A DNA stretch of 64,000 nt, from the NCBI GenBank assembly GCA_045804965.1, contig JBJMMD010000051.1, forward strand, positions 62,001 through 126,000, written 5' to 3'. Numbering within the stretch: the first letter of the stretch is position 1; every line of letters starts with the position of its first letter. Positions 27,505-36,390 of the stretch are shown here, one piece after another. Source of the stretch: CAVTUU01 sp045804965 (GTDB lineage Bacteria > Chloroflexota > Chloroflexia > Thermomicrobiales > UBA6265). A program made the position numbers and the translations under genes. The notes under the pieces are model-generated. The model was not told the origin of the DNA, made no database searches, and saw only the letters and a list, made by a program, of their open reading frames with translations.

Positions 27505-27607
27505 CCCCGCCTCCGTGCTCCCGAGCGATCCCCCTCGTCATTCTGAACCTTCGACCTACCGCCGTTCTGCGCACCCCAGCCGTCATTCTGAGAAGGCGAA
27601 GAATCGG
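27505..27607. repeat. Cluster of CGTCATTCTGA-type short repeats
   Basis: The gap 27291-27695 contains no gene I can support. It holds two copies of the sequence CGTCATTCTGA (27536 and 27581), the second followed by GAAGGCGAAGAATC, plus a diverged GGTCATTCCG near 27491. The same family recurs near 29905, 36613 and 57855. These look like non-coding REP or MITE-like elements and not coding sequence. Confidence 0.55.
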
Positions 27608-27695
27608 TGTCGGCCCACAGCCAGCGATTGGAAGAGCCAGACGCCTCACTGGCGCACGGCACGTCAGCACATGGCAACTAATCGTGCGCGGTCGC

Positions 27696-28724
27696 TCAGT
27701 TTCGGAAGTGATCGAAGGCGCCGAGGTCAGATTCTCGCTCGATGCCATCCAAATCGATCTGGGTCAGACGCGGTCCCGCCTGCGTGGCGTGCGGGATTTC
27801 GCCTATTTGGGAGATGGTCGAACCCACTTGATCCGCTTCGGCACGCGCTTCGCCAAAAAGTTCAGGAGGCAAGGTGAAGAGGAGTTCGTAATCCTCGCCG
27901 CCGCGACTCGCCAACTCCAACCAGTCATCTGGGAAGAGCGCGCGCACCGCCGACGCGACCGGCAGAAGCCGGAGATCGATCATGCCGCGTACGTCGCTCA
28001 TCGAGACGATTTTCGGCAAGTCGCCAAGGAGTCCATCGCTGAGATCCATGGCGGCGGTTGCACCCCGCTCGAGCAGCACGTTGCCGAGTGCGATCCGTGG
28101 TTGAGGACGGAGGTGGGCGGCTACGAGCAGGTCCGTTGACGCCAGTCCCGTGTGCGGACCATTCTCGCCTTCAAGCAACACGCGATAACCCGCGGCGGCC
28201 GCACCGAGGGTTCCACTCACGCAGATGAGATCACCCGGGCGCGCCCCGGATCGGGTCAAGACTCGTCCCAATCGGGTCTCACCAAGCATGGTGACGTGGA
28301 GCGCAAGCCCGGACGGCGAGGCGACGATGTCCCCGCCCGCGACGACGATGGCATGGGCTGCGGCGAGGGCATCGATGCCCCGGTAGAACTCTTTGAGGTC
28401 TTCGACGAGTTCGTATCCGGTCAAGCCGAGCGTGATCGTTGCCAATTTCGGCTTGGCGCCCATTGCGGCCAGATCGGAGAGATTCACCGCGAGGGCTTTG
28501 TGCCCGAGGCTGCGCCAATCGGTCCAATCCAGCCGAAAGTGAATGCCTTCAATCAGACTGTCGGTCGTCACGACCACCGACTCGCCCAGTGTGGGAGTCC
28601 AGACAGCGGCATCGTCGCCTATGCCAATCATTAACCCAGGACCAGCCGCAACTTCTGGCGACAGGGTGTCCCGCAGCTCGGCGATCAGCCCGAATTCGCC
28701 GATGTCGCGCACCGTCTGCGTCAT
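27696..28724 (-). CDS. thiL: Thiamine-monophosphate kinase
   Basis: 342 residues. GEFGLIAEL at the N-terminus, MIGIGDDAAVWTP, TTDSLIEGIHFRLDWTDWRSLGHKALAVNLSDLAAMGAKP and DLSDGLLGDLPKI are the metal/ATP motifs of ThiL, and SRGGEDYELLFTLPPEL is the late signature. It phosphorylates TMP to the cofactor TPP. The ATG start overlaps the stop of the upstream glycosyltransferase (ATGA), so the two are translationally coupled although their functions are unrelated. Confidence 0.95.
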   Translation of the reverse strand: MTQTVRDIGEFGLIAELRDTLSPEVAAGPGLMIGIGDDAAVWTPTLGESVVVTTDSLIEGIHFRLDWTDWRSLGHKALAVNLSDLAAMGAKPKLATITLGLTGYELVEDLKEFYRGIDALAAAHAIVVAGGDIVASPSGLALHVTMLGETRLGRVLTRSGARPGDLICVSGTLGAAAAGYRVLLEGENGPHTGLASTDLLVAAHLRPQPRIALGNVLLERGATAAMDLSDGLLGDLPKIVSMSDVRGMIDLRLLPVASAVRALFPDDWLELASRGGEDYELLFTLPPELFGEARAEADQVGSTISQIGEIPHATQAGPRLTQIDLDGIERESDLGAFDHFRN

Positions 28725-29848
28725 CGCTGAGCGGCCTCGCGATAGACCTCGACGGTCAACTCCGCCGTCCGTACCCAGGTGAACTGCCGTGAGCGCTCCG
28801 GTCCGCGGCGGCCGAGATCAATCCGCAGGTCGGCATTTGTCAGAATCTGTCTCATGCCATCGGCAATTGCGTGCACGTCCAACGGATCGACCGTCAACGC
28901 GGCGTCGCCAACGACTTCCGGCAACGCCGAGACGCACGAGGTCAGGACCGGGGCGGCGCACGCCATCGCTTCCAGCGCGGGCAATCCGAACCCTTCGTAA
29001 AGAGACGGATAGGCGAAGAGATCGCAGGCGCTGTACCAGGCGGGAAGCTGGCCGTCCGGCACAAACCCGCGAAATTGGATTCTTCTCTGCTCCAGCAATT
29101 GCGCAGCGGACTCATGGATGTTGGAAGTCAGCCACCCTTCGGGACCAATGATCACGAGATCATGTGGCACATCACTGGCGATCGTCGAAAACGCTTCGAC
29201 CAGCCGCGGCAGGTTTTTCCTCGGCTCAAGGGTGCCGACAAACAACACGTACGGTCGCTCGATGCCAGCCTGTGAGCGGAACTGCTTCAACCCCGCTTCG
29301 TCGAGAGCTTGGAATCGCGCATCGACTCCCAGCGGCGTGACGGCGATCTTCTCTGGCGCGAAATCGAGCAATTCGACAATGTCTTGCTTCGTTCCTTCAG
29401 AAACTGCGATGACCCTTTTCGCTCGCCGCACGGACGCCCGAACTGTTCGCGAGAGGTACTGATAGCGTTTTGCAGTGACTTGGTCAGGGAACCGCAAAAA
29501 GGCCAAATCGTGCACGGTGACAATGGAGGGGCAGGGCAATCCGAGTGGGATGGCGTTCACCGGCCCGTGAAAGATATCGAGGTGATCGCGGCGCGCGAGC
29601 ATCGGCAACGCGAGATGCTCCCAGGCGATCCGCGCGGTTGGGCGCTCGACATCGATCGCAGCGGTCCGTAATGATCCGGTCGCAACCGGATTCTGCAATT
29701 CCATTCCTCGCCCCACGTATGCCACCAGCTCGTCCGAAACCATTGCCCCCGGTAAGGCACGCAAGAGACGGTCGATGTAGCGGCTGACGCCGGTCTGCCG
29801 ATACCCCGCGCTTTGATTCAGCAAGAGTGCATTGATGCCGACGCGCAC
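28721..29848 (-). CDS. Glycosyltransferase family 4 (GT1-like) protein
   Basis: 375 residues in GT-B fold. N-terminal half: VGINALLLNQSAGYRQTGVSRYIDRLL. C-terminal half starts PYVLFVGTLEPRKNLPRLVEAF (about 195), then GFVPDGQLPAWYSACDLFAYPSLYEGFGLPALEAMACAAPVLTS, the E-x7-E nucleotide-sugar motif. Such retaining enzymes build envelope glycans. GTG start with GGGAGG close upstream. It is coupled to thiL downstream and divergent from the helicase gene. Confidence 0.9.
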   Translation of the reverse strand: MRVGINALLLNQSAGYRQTGVSRYIDRLLRALPGAMVSDELVAYVGRGMELQNPVATGSLRTAAIDVERPTARIAWEHLALPMLARRDHLDIFHGPVNAIPLGLPCPSIVTVHDLAFLRFPDQVTAKRYQYLSRTVRASVRRAKRVIAVSEGTKQDIVELLDFAPEKIAVTPLGVDARFQALDEAGLKQFRSQAGIERPYVLFVGTLEPRKNLPRLVEAFSTIASDVPHDLVIIGPEGWLTSNIHESAAQLLEQRRIQFRGFVPDGQLPAWYSACDLFAYPSLYEGFGLPALEAMACAAPVLTSCVSALPEVVGDAALTVDPLDVHAIADGMRQILTNADLRIDLGRRGPERSRQFTWVRTAELTVEVYREAAQR

Positions 29849-29904
29849 AGTCCTCCCTCGTCAACCAGCTCGCGAACTCTCGGGGATTGTACGTTGCCGA
29901 GAAC

Positions 29905-29919
29905 CGGTCATTCTGAGCG
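29905..29919. repeat. Single CGGTCATTCTGAGCG repeat half-site
   Basis: In the 155-base gap between the GT4 gene and the helicase, 15 bases match the left end of the CGTCATTCTGAG repeat family seen at 27.5, 36.6 and 57.9 kb. No matching right arm is obvious, so it is probably a decayed copy. Confidence 0.35.
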
Positions 29920-30003
29920 TCATGATATTCTTGGGCATGCTTCGCGCCCACGGCGACATGCCACGACTTGGACGGTGCGACCGATGAAGGACGATGACGG
30001 AGT

Positions 30004-33000
30004 TTGACCCAGAAATCGAGAACGGATGCCCCCGTTAAGGAGCGACGTTCAACCTCCCCGCGGCAATCGCCGCAACGCCGAACTGCTTCTCACGTTTCGA
30101 CCGATCGGTCGATCGCTCCTGAAGTGACCGGTCAGGGCCGGTCTTTCGTGTTCCCGCTCGATCCCGCGGTCGAAGCGCAAATCGATCAGTTCGCGATGCT
30201 CTACCCATTCCCGCTCGACGAATTCCAACGTGACGCCATTCGCACCTTGATCCATGGCGATTCCGTGCTGCTGGCGGCGCCAACCGGTACGGGGAAAACG
30301 GTTGTCGCCGAGTTCGCGGTCTACGAGGCGTTCAAACGCACGGGGCGCGTGCTCTACACCACTCCGATCAAAGCGCTCTCGAACCAGAAATTCCGCGATC
30401 TACGGGCAATCTACGGCGACGAGGTCGGTCTTCTAACCGGCGACGTCTCGGAAAATCGCGATGCCCGGATCGTCGTCATGACGACCGAGGTGTTGCGGAA
30501 TATGCTCTTGCAGACGCCGTGGGATCTCGATCTCGTCGATAGCGTCATCTTTGACGAAATTCACTTCCTCGCCGATCCGGAACGCGGCACAACTTGGGAA
30601 GAGTCGATCATCCTCTGTCCTGAACATATTCAGCTCATTTGCTTGTCGGCCACGGTCTCTAACGCCGATGAAATCGCGAGCTGGATCAGTCGCACCCACC
30701 GCCCGATCCGGTTGATTACGCATACGGAGCGAGCGGTCCCGCTGTCACTCTATTACTTCATCGACGGTAAGCTGCACCAAACGGTCGATCACGAAGGCGT
30801 GCTCGTCCGTGACTTTCCACACACGGGTGGTGAACTCCGGCGCCAAGCAGGACGAAGCGGACCGCACGGCCGTCGCATCAGCGAACGCGATTCCGGGGAC
30901 ATGGACGAACCGCAGCCGCGTGAGATTGTTGATGCGCTCGCGGCCAAGGACTTGCTACCGGCCATCTATTTCCTGTTCAGCCGCAATGATTGCCAGGCCT
31001 ACGCCGAGCGTCTCGCCATCATGCGCCCTCATCTCATCACTGAATCGCAAGCGGCGCTCATCGAGTTCACACTCCAGAACTATCTCGCCGCACTCCGGCC
31101 GGAAGACCGCCAACTCGATCAAGTGCAGCTGATCACGGCGCTCGCCCGCAAAGGGATAGGCTTCCACCACGCCGGCTTGCTCCCCGTGCTCAAGCAATTG
31201 GTCGAAGTCCTCTTTTCTCGGGGCTTGATGCAGGTCGTCTTCGCCACCGACACGCTTGCCCTAGGCGTCAACATGCCTGCTCGCTCGGTGGTCGTCGGGC
31301 GCATGACGAAATGGGACGGGCGTCGCCGGCGCCCGCTGATTCCGAACGAATTTCAGCAGATGGCGGGCCGCGCAGGACGCCGGGGGATGGACGCCTTCGG
31401 GCACGTTATCGTTCCCTATTCGCCGTGGATTTCCTTCCGTGAAATGCTCGAAACGGCGACCGGCCCATTGTTGCCCGTCCGCTCCGCGTTCGCCGTTCGC
31501 TACAACACAGTATTGAATCTCTGGGATCCGCCTCACGGCGAGCGCGTGCGCCACATGCTTCGGCAGAGCCTAGCCCAGTTTCAAACAAGTCAGCGCATTC
31601 GCTTGTTGGAAGAAGACATTTTCGAGGTCGGCGGCGACATGGCCGGGGTCCCGAAGGGCTGCCTGATCGGGCTCGACGGCGGCGATGAGCTGCTCGAAGA
31701 CTACCGCGTCGTCAATGCCACCTTGAACACCGCGCAGCACAAAGAACGGCGCGCGCGCCAAAAGCTGGCTGAAGTGGAGCACGGGGTGCGTTCCTCACCG
31801 TGGCCCGAACCCGGCCGCCAAGCGCTCCGGCGAGCGTTCCGCACGGCGAAGATTGGGCTCATCGCGCATCACCGCGATCATGGTTGGGGGGTCTATCTCG
31901 GCCGCGGCGCAAGCGGCGGGGTCGGTCTTTTCCTCTTCAGCAAGCAGATCAAGCTTGTCAACGAGTACCGCCAAATCGACTACTTGACCGATGACAAGGT
32001 CGTCCGCGTCCCGGATGCCCTGATCGAGCCGCCGGATAAGGTTGATGATGCGACCGAGCTCGCTCCCGCCAAGGAGATCGAGAATCTTTGGCGGCGAGTG
32101 AGGCGGGTGGGTCTGCTGGATCTTGAGGCGCTTGCCGCCGAGCACCAAGCGCGGGAGCGAGAGCGGCTGGCCGAAGAGTTCGACAAGCTCGAACGCGCGG
32201 CGCAGGAAGCACGCGAGCATGTCGCCATGCTCCAGGATTCGCGCGAGGAGCATCCCTGCAATCACTGTCCGCGTCGTAAAGAGCATCGCGCCTATCTCGT
32301 TCGCCTCGAGAATCTCGAGAAGGAGCGGCGGGCTCTTGAAGAAGTGCTGGCGCGCGAGGTCGACGCCGAAGAGGCGCGGGTCCGCGGCGTCATTCGGGGT
32401 ATTCGCGAGGTGCTCAACCGCTTCGGTTATCTGCACCGCGGCTATCCGACCGCCAAGGCCGATATGCTGGCCGACATCTTTGACAACGACGGCCTCATCC
32501 TTTGTGAGCTGGTCGATCGCCGTTTGCTCGACCGCCTCGCGCCCGAGAATCTCGCCGAAGTCTTCTCCTGGTTTAGCTTCGACCGCGATTTTCGTTACAC
32601 GAACCATTTCACCTTACCGGATCAATTGATTCTTTTTCGCCGCCGCCTCGAAGATATTGAACACGCGGTCCTTGGCGAGGAGCGTGACAACGGCCTCTAC
32701 ATCTCGGAAGGCCACAATCCCTCGTTTTATGGCGCAGCGCGGGCTTGGTGTCAGGGCATGACCATGGCGGAGATCAGCGAATCAATCGAGCTCTCCGAAG
32801 GCGACCTCGTGCTCACCTTCAATAAGACCATTGACCTCATGCGCCAAGTGCGCGAGATGCTCGCCGACGTCACGCCCGACCATCCCCTCCGCCGGAACCT
32901 GCAGGAAGCGGAGCGGCTCATTCGCCGCGGCATCGTCGAGCAATCACTCACCCTCGGCTTTGCCCCAATAGAATCGACGAGTGAACCGGAGGTAGCGGAA

Positions 33001-33033
33001 CCTGCCGACGAACCATTGATTCCAGCCACTTGA
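30004..33033 (+). CDS. Ski2/Mtr4-like DEAD/DEAH-box RNA helicase (HelY type)
   Basis: 1009 residues. Motif I is LLAAPTGTGKTVVAEFAVYEAF (about 90-112), Ia is YTTPIKALSNQKFRDLR, II is FDEIHFLADPERGTTWEE, III is ICLSATVSNADE. In the second RecA domain, VVFATDTLALGVNMPARSVVVG and QQMAGRAGRRGMDAFGHVI carry motifs V and VI. The arch-like insertion and coiled region (residues ~600-800) contain CNHCPRRKEHRAYL, and the C-terminus is a DSHCT-type domain. Members unwind RNA in decay or rRNA processing. The start is a TTG. A short CxxC only is seen, so a zinc site is not claimed. Confidence 0.92.
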   Translation: MTQKSRTDAPVKERRSTSPRQSPQRRTASHVSTDRSIAPEVTGQGRSFVFPLDPAVEAQIDQFAMLYPFPLDEFQRDAIRTLIHGDSVLLAAPTGTGKTVVAEFAVYEAFKRTGRVLYTTPIKALSNQKFRDLRAIYGDEVGLLTGDVSENRDARIVVMTTEVLRNMLLQTPWDLDLVDSVIFDEIHFLADPERGTTWEESIILCPEHIQLICLSATVSNADEIASWISRTHRPIRLITHTERAVPLSLYYFIDGKLHQTVDHEGVLVRDFPHTGGELRRQAGRSGPHGRRISERDSGDMDEPQPREIVDALAAKDLLPAIYFLFSRNDCQAYAERLAIMRPHLITESQAALIEFTLQNYLAALRPEDRQLDQVQLITALARKGIGFHHAGLLPVLKQLVEVLFSRGLMQVVFATDTLALGVNMPARSVVVGRMTKWDGRRRRPLIPNEFQQMAGRAGRRGMDAFGHVIVPYSPWISFREMLETATGPLLPVRSAFAVRYNTVLNLWDPPHGERVRHMLRQSLAQFQTSQRIRLLEEDIFEVGGDMAGVPKGCLIGLDGGDELLEDYRVVNATLNTAQHKERRARQKLAEVEHGVRSSPWPEPGRQALRRAFRTAKIGLIAHHRDHGWGVYLGRGASGGVGLFLFSKQIKLVNEYRQIDYLTDDKVVRVPDALIEPPDKVDDATELAPAKEIENLWRRVRRVGLLDLEALAAEHQARERERLAEEFDKLERAAQEAREHVAMLQDSREEHPCNHCPRRKEHRAYLVRLENLEKERRALEEVLAREVDAEEARVRGVIRGIREVLNRFGYLHRGYPTAKADMLADIFDNDGLILCELVDRRLLDRLAPENLAEVFSWFSFDRDFRYTNHFTLPDQLILFRRRLEDIEHAVLGEERDNGLYISEGHNPSFYGAARAWCQGMTMAEISESIELSEGDLVLTFNKTIDLMRQVREMLADVTPDHPLRRNLQEAERLIRRGIVEQSLTLGFAPIESTSEPEVAEPADEPLIPAT

Positions 33034-33069
33034 CACTCACTTTTTCCGCTGTTACCGTCGAATCAAAGT

Positions 33070-33380
33070 AAAGAGCACGCGATGATGAGGACGAGTACCT
33101 GGCTGGGTTGGTGCAGAGAACCGCGGGAGCTGCGAAGCGGGACCTCGCGCGCCAGGGAAGAAGACCTCTGAGCTTTGCCCCAAACCGATCGCCGCCATGG
33201 CGGTTGAAGTAGGCGGCAACGGGCGATCCAACCGGATCAGTGGCTCCCGTTATAGAGCCGCCGCGCACCGAACGGGGCGTGGGCAAAGGCCGCCGGTGGT
33301 CCAATGCGGCGGTGAAGTGGGGTGGTACCACGGGCAAGACACCGCTCGTCCCCAATTGGGGGATCGGCGGTGCTTTTTTG
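33070..33380 (+). ncRNA. T-box leader riboswitch with AAG (lysine) specifier, upstream of dapA
   Basis: Stem I base pairs GAGG (33087-33090) with CCTC (33165-33168). AGTA (33094-33097) faces GAAG (33157-33160), forming the loop-E motif. CCTGGC pairs with GCCAGG just above it. The codon-like specifier AAG at 33161-33163 is followed by A, as in the classic layout. The antiterminator contains TGGTACC at 33323-33329, whose UGGU would pair with the ACCA end of an uncharged tRNA. A terminator follows. AAG reads lysine and the gene downstream is dapA of lysine synthesis, so uncharged tRNA-Lys would turn the operon on. Confidence 0.88.
33339..33378 (+). terminator. Intrinsic terminator of the T-box leader
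   Basis: A GC-rich hairpin with CACCGC and TCCCC on the left, loop AATT, GGGGGA and GCGGTG on the right, followed by a run of six T (33373-33378). It is the OFF structure of the T-box and competes with the antiterminator that holds the TGGTACC bulge. Confidence 0.85.
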
Positions 33381-33435
33381 TGCCCGTCCGGGCCTCCCAA
33401 GCTGGTGTCGCGTTCCGCATATGCGGGAGGTGACG

Positions 33436-33513
33436 ATGCAGCCCAGCGCTCTTACCGGCAGAAACCAATCTCGACTTTTGACCTTCATCCTTCGAACCCG
33501 AGCCAAGCGCTAG
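33436..33513 (+). CDS. Possible 25-residue leader peptide between T-box and dapA
   Basis: ATG at 33436 follows a strong GGGAGGT with ideal spacing. The 25 codons (MQPSALTGRNQSRLLTFILR then TRAKR) end in TAG at 33511-33513, which abuts a strong hairpin: GGCGCC-CCGG, loop CAACAGA, CCGG-C-GGCGCC, 33513-33540. The peptide is rich in Arg and has one Lys. It may be translated and affect dapA expression, but a chance ORF with a good ribosome site cannot be excluded. Confidence 0.35.
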   Translation: MQPSALTGRNQSRLLTFILRTRAKR

Positions 33514-33601
33514 GCGCCCCGGCAACAGACCGGCGGCGCCGGTTGCGGCTTCTCCACTCTTCGTTGTCGCGTTCGCCGACTTCATCAAGAAGGAGATTCC
33601 C

Positions 33602-34513
33602 ATGCACTCAATTTCGACCACCACACGTTTCGATGGATCGTTGACGGCGCTCATCACCCCGTTCCGCCATGATGTCATCGATGAACCGGCGCTCCGGCGA
33701 CTCGTTGACTTCCAGATCGAAAACGGCACTCGCGGACTCGTGCCCTGCGGCACGACCGGAGAATCGGCCACCTTGACTGAGGCTGAACAGGATCGCGTAA
33801 TCGAGATCGTGATCGATCAGGCAGCGGGACGGATTCCAGTAATCGCGGGAACCGGGACCAACAACACCGCGGTCACTATCGCCCGCACCCGTCGCGCGCA
33901 TCGATCCGGCGCGGATGCCGCACTTGTTGTCGTGCCCTACTACAACAAACCAACTCAAACCGGATTGATCTTGCACTATCGCGCCATCGCCGCCGCGTCG
34001 CCATTGCCAATCATTCTCTACAACGTGCCGGGTCGAACTGGGATCAATATGGCCCCCGAAACGATCGTCGAGCTTGCTCAGGAGGCGACGATTGTCGGCG
34101 TCAAAGAAGCGAGCGGCAATCTCGACCAAGTCAGTCAAATCATCGATTCCGCGCCGTCCGACTTCGCGCTTTTCTCTGGCGATGATTCGCTGACGCTGCC
34201 AATCATGAGCGTCGGCGGACGCGGCGCGATCTCGGTCGTCGCGAACGTCGCGCCTGCCCCAGTCGCCCGACTGACCGACGCCTGCCTTCGCGGCGAATTC
34301 GGGTTGGCCCGGGGCATTCATCTTCGTCTCTTCGATCTTTGCCGGACGATGTTCATCGAGAACAACCCAACGGCGGTCAAGACCGCCGCCGCCATGCTTG
34401 GCCTGTGCACCGACGAACTCCGTTTGCCGCTAACGGCGATGAGCGATTCGGGTCGACAGCGACTCGCCGCCTCCATGCATGCGTTTGGTCTTGCCACGCC
34501 TATCGCCGCGTAG
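33602..34513 (+). CDS. dapA: 4-hydroxy-tetrahydrodipicolinate synthase
   Basis: 303 residues. It condenses pyruvate and aspartate semialdehyde, the first committed step of lysine/diaminopimelate synthesis. The aldolase TIM-barrel has the conserved start GSLTALITPF, the GTTGE motif (CGTTGESATLT, about 49-59), active-site Tyr140 in YNVPGRTG and Schiff-base Lys168 in VGVKEASG. Start ATG with AAGGAG upstream. Under the Lys T-box; followed 70 bases later by dapB. Confidence 0.97.
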   Translation: MHSISTTTRFDGSLTALITPFRHDVIDEPALRRLVDFQIENGTRGLVPCGTTGESATLTEAEQDRVIEIVIDQAAGRIPVIAGTGTNNTAVTIARTRRAHRSGADAALVVVPYYNKPTQTGLILHYRAIAAASPLPIILYNVPGRTGINMAPETIVELAQEATIVGVKEASGNLDQVSQIIDSAPSDFALFSGDDSLTLPIMSVGGRGAISVVANVAPAPVARLTDACLRGEFGLARGIHLRLFDLCRTMFIENNPTAVKTAAAMLGLCTDELRLPLTAMSDSGRQRLAASMHAFGLATPIAA

Positions 34514-34583
34514 CAATCGCGTTCCGGGCGTTGATGAATATCATCCATCAACGCCCGGCCGAATCCAGACAGGATCAGAACTC

Positions 34584-35297
34584 ATGCAGATCAACGTTGC
34601 CATTGCCGGAATCAACGGCCGAATCGGCCGGGAAATCGTCGCCGCCGCCGAAACCGACCCAGACGTGGTCATCGCGGCCGGCCTAACTCGTCGGGATCGT
34701 GTTAAAGACCTTCCGCCCATCGACGTGCTCTTGGATTTCACCTGCGCGGATTCGACCATCGAACTCGCACACCACTGCGCATCAGCGGGCGTCCCGTTCG
34801 TCAGTGGTGTGACCGGACTCTCACCAAATCAGAATGACGAGATCAGCAAGATCGGCAAATCCATCCCAGTCTTTTGTGCGAGCAACTTCAGTGTCGGAGT
34901 CTGCGCGTTGATGCATCTGCTGCCATCGCTAGCGCGGGCGCTACATGGTTATGACATCGAGATCGTCGAAACTCACCATCGCCACAAGACAGATGCACCA
35001 TCGGGCACCGCGATCGACCTTGCTGCCGCCGTTCTTGGCGAACGAGATCATGCCTTCGTCCATGGCCGCGCTGGAGTTTCTCCGCGGCAGACCACTGATA
35101 TCGGTATCCATTCCGTCCGTGGCGGCGGCAACACCGGCGAGCACACGGTGCTGTTCATGGACGATGGCGAGGAAATCCGGATCAGTCATCGCGCCCTGAG
35201 CCGGCGAACATTCGCCCTTGGCGCTCTCCGCGCTTCGAAGTTCGTCGTGGGCCGTCCCCCTGGCCTTTATGGGATGGCAGAGCTCCTCAGCATGTGA
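34584..35297 (+). CDS. dapB: 4-hydroxy-tetrahydrodipicolinate reductase
   Basis: 237 residues from the ATG at 34584, with AGGATC upstream, so that the protein starts QINVAIAGINGRIGREIV, the NAD(P)H-binding GxxGxxG. The substrate motif ETHHRHKTDAPSGTAIDLA (about 130-148) is diagnostic. Slightly shorter than the ~265 residues usual, mostly in the region between motif I and VLLDFTCADSTIE. Second gene of the lysine operon after dapA. Confidence 0.96.
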   Translation: MQINVAIAGINGRIGREIVAAAETDPDVVIAAGLTRRDRVKDLPPIDVLLDFTCADSTIELAHHCASAGVPFVSGVTGLSPNQNDEISKIGKSIPVFCASNFSVGVCALMHLLPSLARALHGYDIEIVETHHRHKTDAPSGTAIDLAAAVLGERDHAFVHGRAGVSPRQTTDIGIHSVRGGGNTGEHTVLFMDDGEEIRISHRALSRRTFALGALRASKFVVGRPPGLYGMAELLSM

Positions 35298-35408
35298 CCC
35301 TTCTCATCGTCATGGTTCTGCTCGCGGCGAATGTCCCGAACTGTGAGACAATTGAACAGCGCAATCTCGCCCGATGGTCCTAATGTCCACGATAGGACCT
35401 TTGAGCCG

Positions 35409-35438
35409 TTGAGGCGCGACGGCTGCGACCCCTACACT
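35409..35438 (+). promoter_or_regulatory. Possible sigma70-type promoter for the response regulator
   Basis: TTGAGG (35409-35414), an 18-base spacer and TACACT (35433-35438) fit a -35/-10 pair. A start site near 35445 would leave a leader of about 140 bases before the ATG at 35587. Spacing and match are moderate only. The rest of the 289-base gap 35298-35586 has nothing else I can support. Confidence 0.35.
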
Positions 35439-35586
35439 ACGGACAGGGATGAACGGCCCAGGTCGCTTTACCTAGGAGAGCGCGAGCGTATCGCGACTTG
35501 CATGGCGCTCGATTCGTGTGCGGACGCGGCGCCTGGCTGGTGGTAGCCCATGTTGATCGCAACAGAACGGCGGGGAGGAAACCCCA

Positions 35587-36330
35587 ATGAGTGATGTTAT
35601 CCGAGTTTTGATCGTAGGTCATGAGCCGCTCTTTCGGCGCGGATTGGCTGCCGTGCTTGAGGCAGAGCCCTTGACCGAGGTCGTCGGCACCGCCTCAAAT
35701 GCCGAAGACGGCTACAAGCAGACTGATGAGCAACTACCCGACGTGATCCTCGTCGGCACAACGTTGGTCGACGCGCCTGGACTTGCGGCCGCGACCGAAA
35801 TGCGCCGCCGCTTCCCAGCAATTGCGACCATAGTCGTGGCAGCGCAGGAGACGGATGACGAACTCTTCGCGGCAATCCGGGCCGGCGCTTCCGCGTATTG
35901 CGGTCAAGACATTCCAGAAGACAAACTGATCGCGCTCATCAAGCGGTCGGCGACGGGCGAGTACGTGATAAATGAGCAACTGCTCGACAAACCCTACGTC
36001 GCCGCCCGCGTTCTCGAACAATTTCGATCGGCAACCACCAGCGACATGGCGCCGACGAGTGCGTTCGCGCCGCTCACCGATCGCGAACTCGAGATTTTGC
36101 GAAAGGTTAGCGACGGCCTTACCAATGCTGAGATCGGGTACGCGCTTGGGATCAGCGCTCAAACCGTCAAGAACCACGTGACGTCGATCCTGCGCAAACT
36201 GGCCGTTAACGACCGCACACAAGCAGTCGTCACTGCCCTCCGTCGCGGCTGGCTCTCCATCGACGACAACAACGGTCGCCCGAACAGTACGCCAACGCCG
36301 GCCGGTGTTGGCGAGCGCGGTGGACGCTAA
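35587..36330 (+). CDS. NarL/LuxR-family response regulator with degenerate receiver domain
   Basis: 247 residues. N-terminal receiver (1-125), LuxR-type HTH at about 163-220 (LTDRELEILRKVSDGLTNAE, then IGYALGISAQTVKNHVTSIL). The receiver keeps its fold but has lost the phosphorylation chemistry. The acidic pair after beta-1 is Gly11-His12 (VLIVGHEPLF instead of VDDH). The phospho-Asp position in beta-3 is Gly57 (VILVGTTLVD). The Thr/Ser in beta-4 is Ala85, and the conserved Lys in beta-5 is Gln107 (CGQD). It is therefore probably phosphorylation-independent. ATG with GGGGAGG nearby. No partner histidine kinase is adjacent. Confidence 0.88.
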   Translation: MSDVIRVLIVGHEPLFRRGLAAVLEAEPLTEVVGTASNAEDGYKQTDEQLPDVILVGTTLVDAPGLAAATEMRRRFPAIATIVVAAQETDDELFAAIRAGASAYCGQDIPEDKLIALIKRSATGEYVINEQLLDKPYVAARVLEQFRSATTSDMAPTSAFAPLTDRELEILRKVSDGLTNAEIGYALGISAQTVKNHVTSILRKLAVNDRTQAVVTALRRGWLSIDDNNGRPNSTPTPAGVGERGGR

Positions 36331-36355
36331 CTAACCACCGTTTCGACCACTCGAA

Positions 36356-36390
36356 AACGAGCGCGCCAGCCGGCGCGCCCGTTTCTGTTT
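36356..36390 (+). terminator. Terminator hairpin after the response regulator
   Basis: GCGCGCC (36361-36367), loop AGCC, GGCGCGC (36372-36378), followed by CCGTTTCTGTTT. Stem is fully paired; the T-run is interrupted. It lies 26 bases past the stop codon. The rest of the 500-base gap to the CoxL-like gene holds a repeat and a possible promoter. Confidence 0.6.

Noticed and set aside
27312..28139. Long plus-strand open frame of 275 codons
   Set aside because: It runs antisense to thiL and through the repeat cluster; its translation has no domain pattern and is typical of an antisense shadow in GC-rich DNA.
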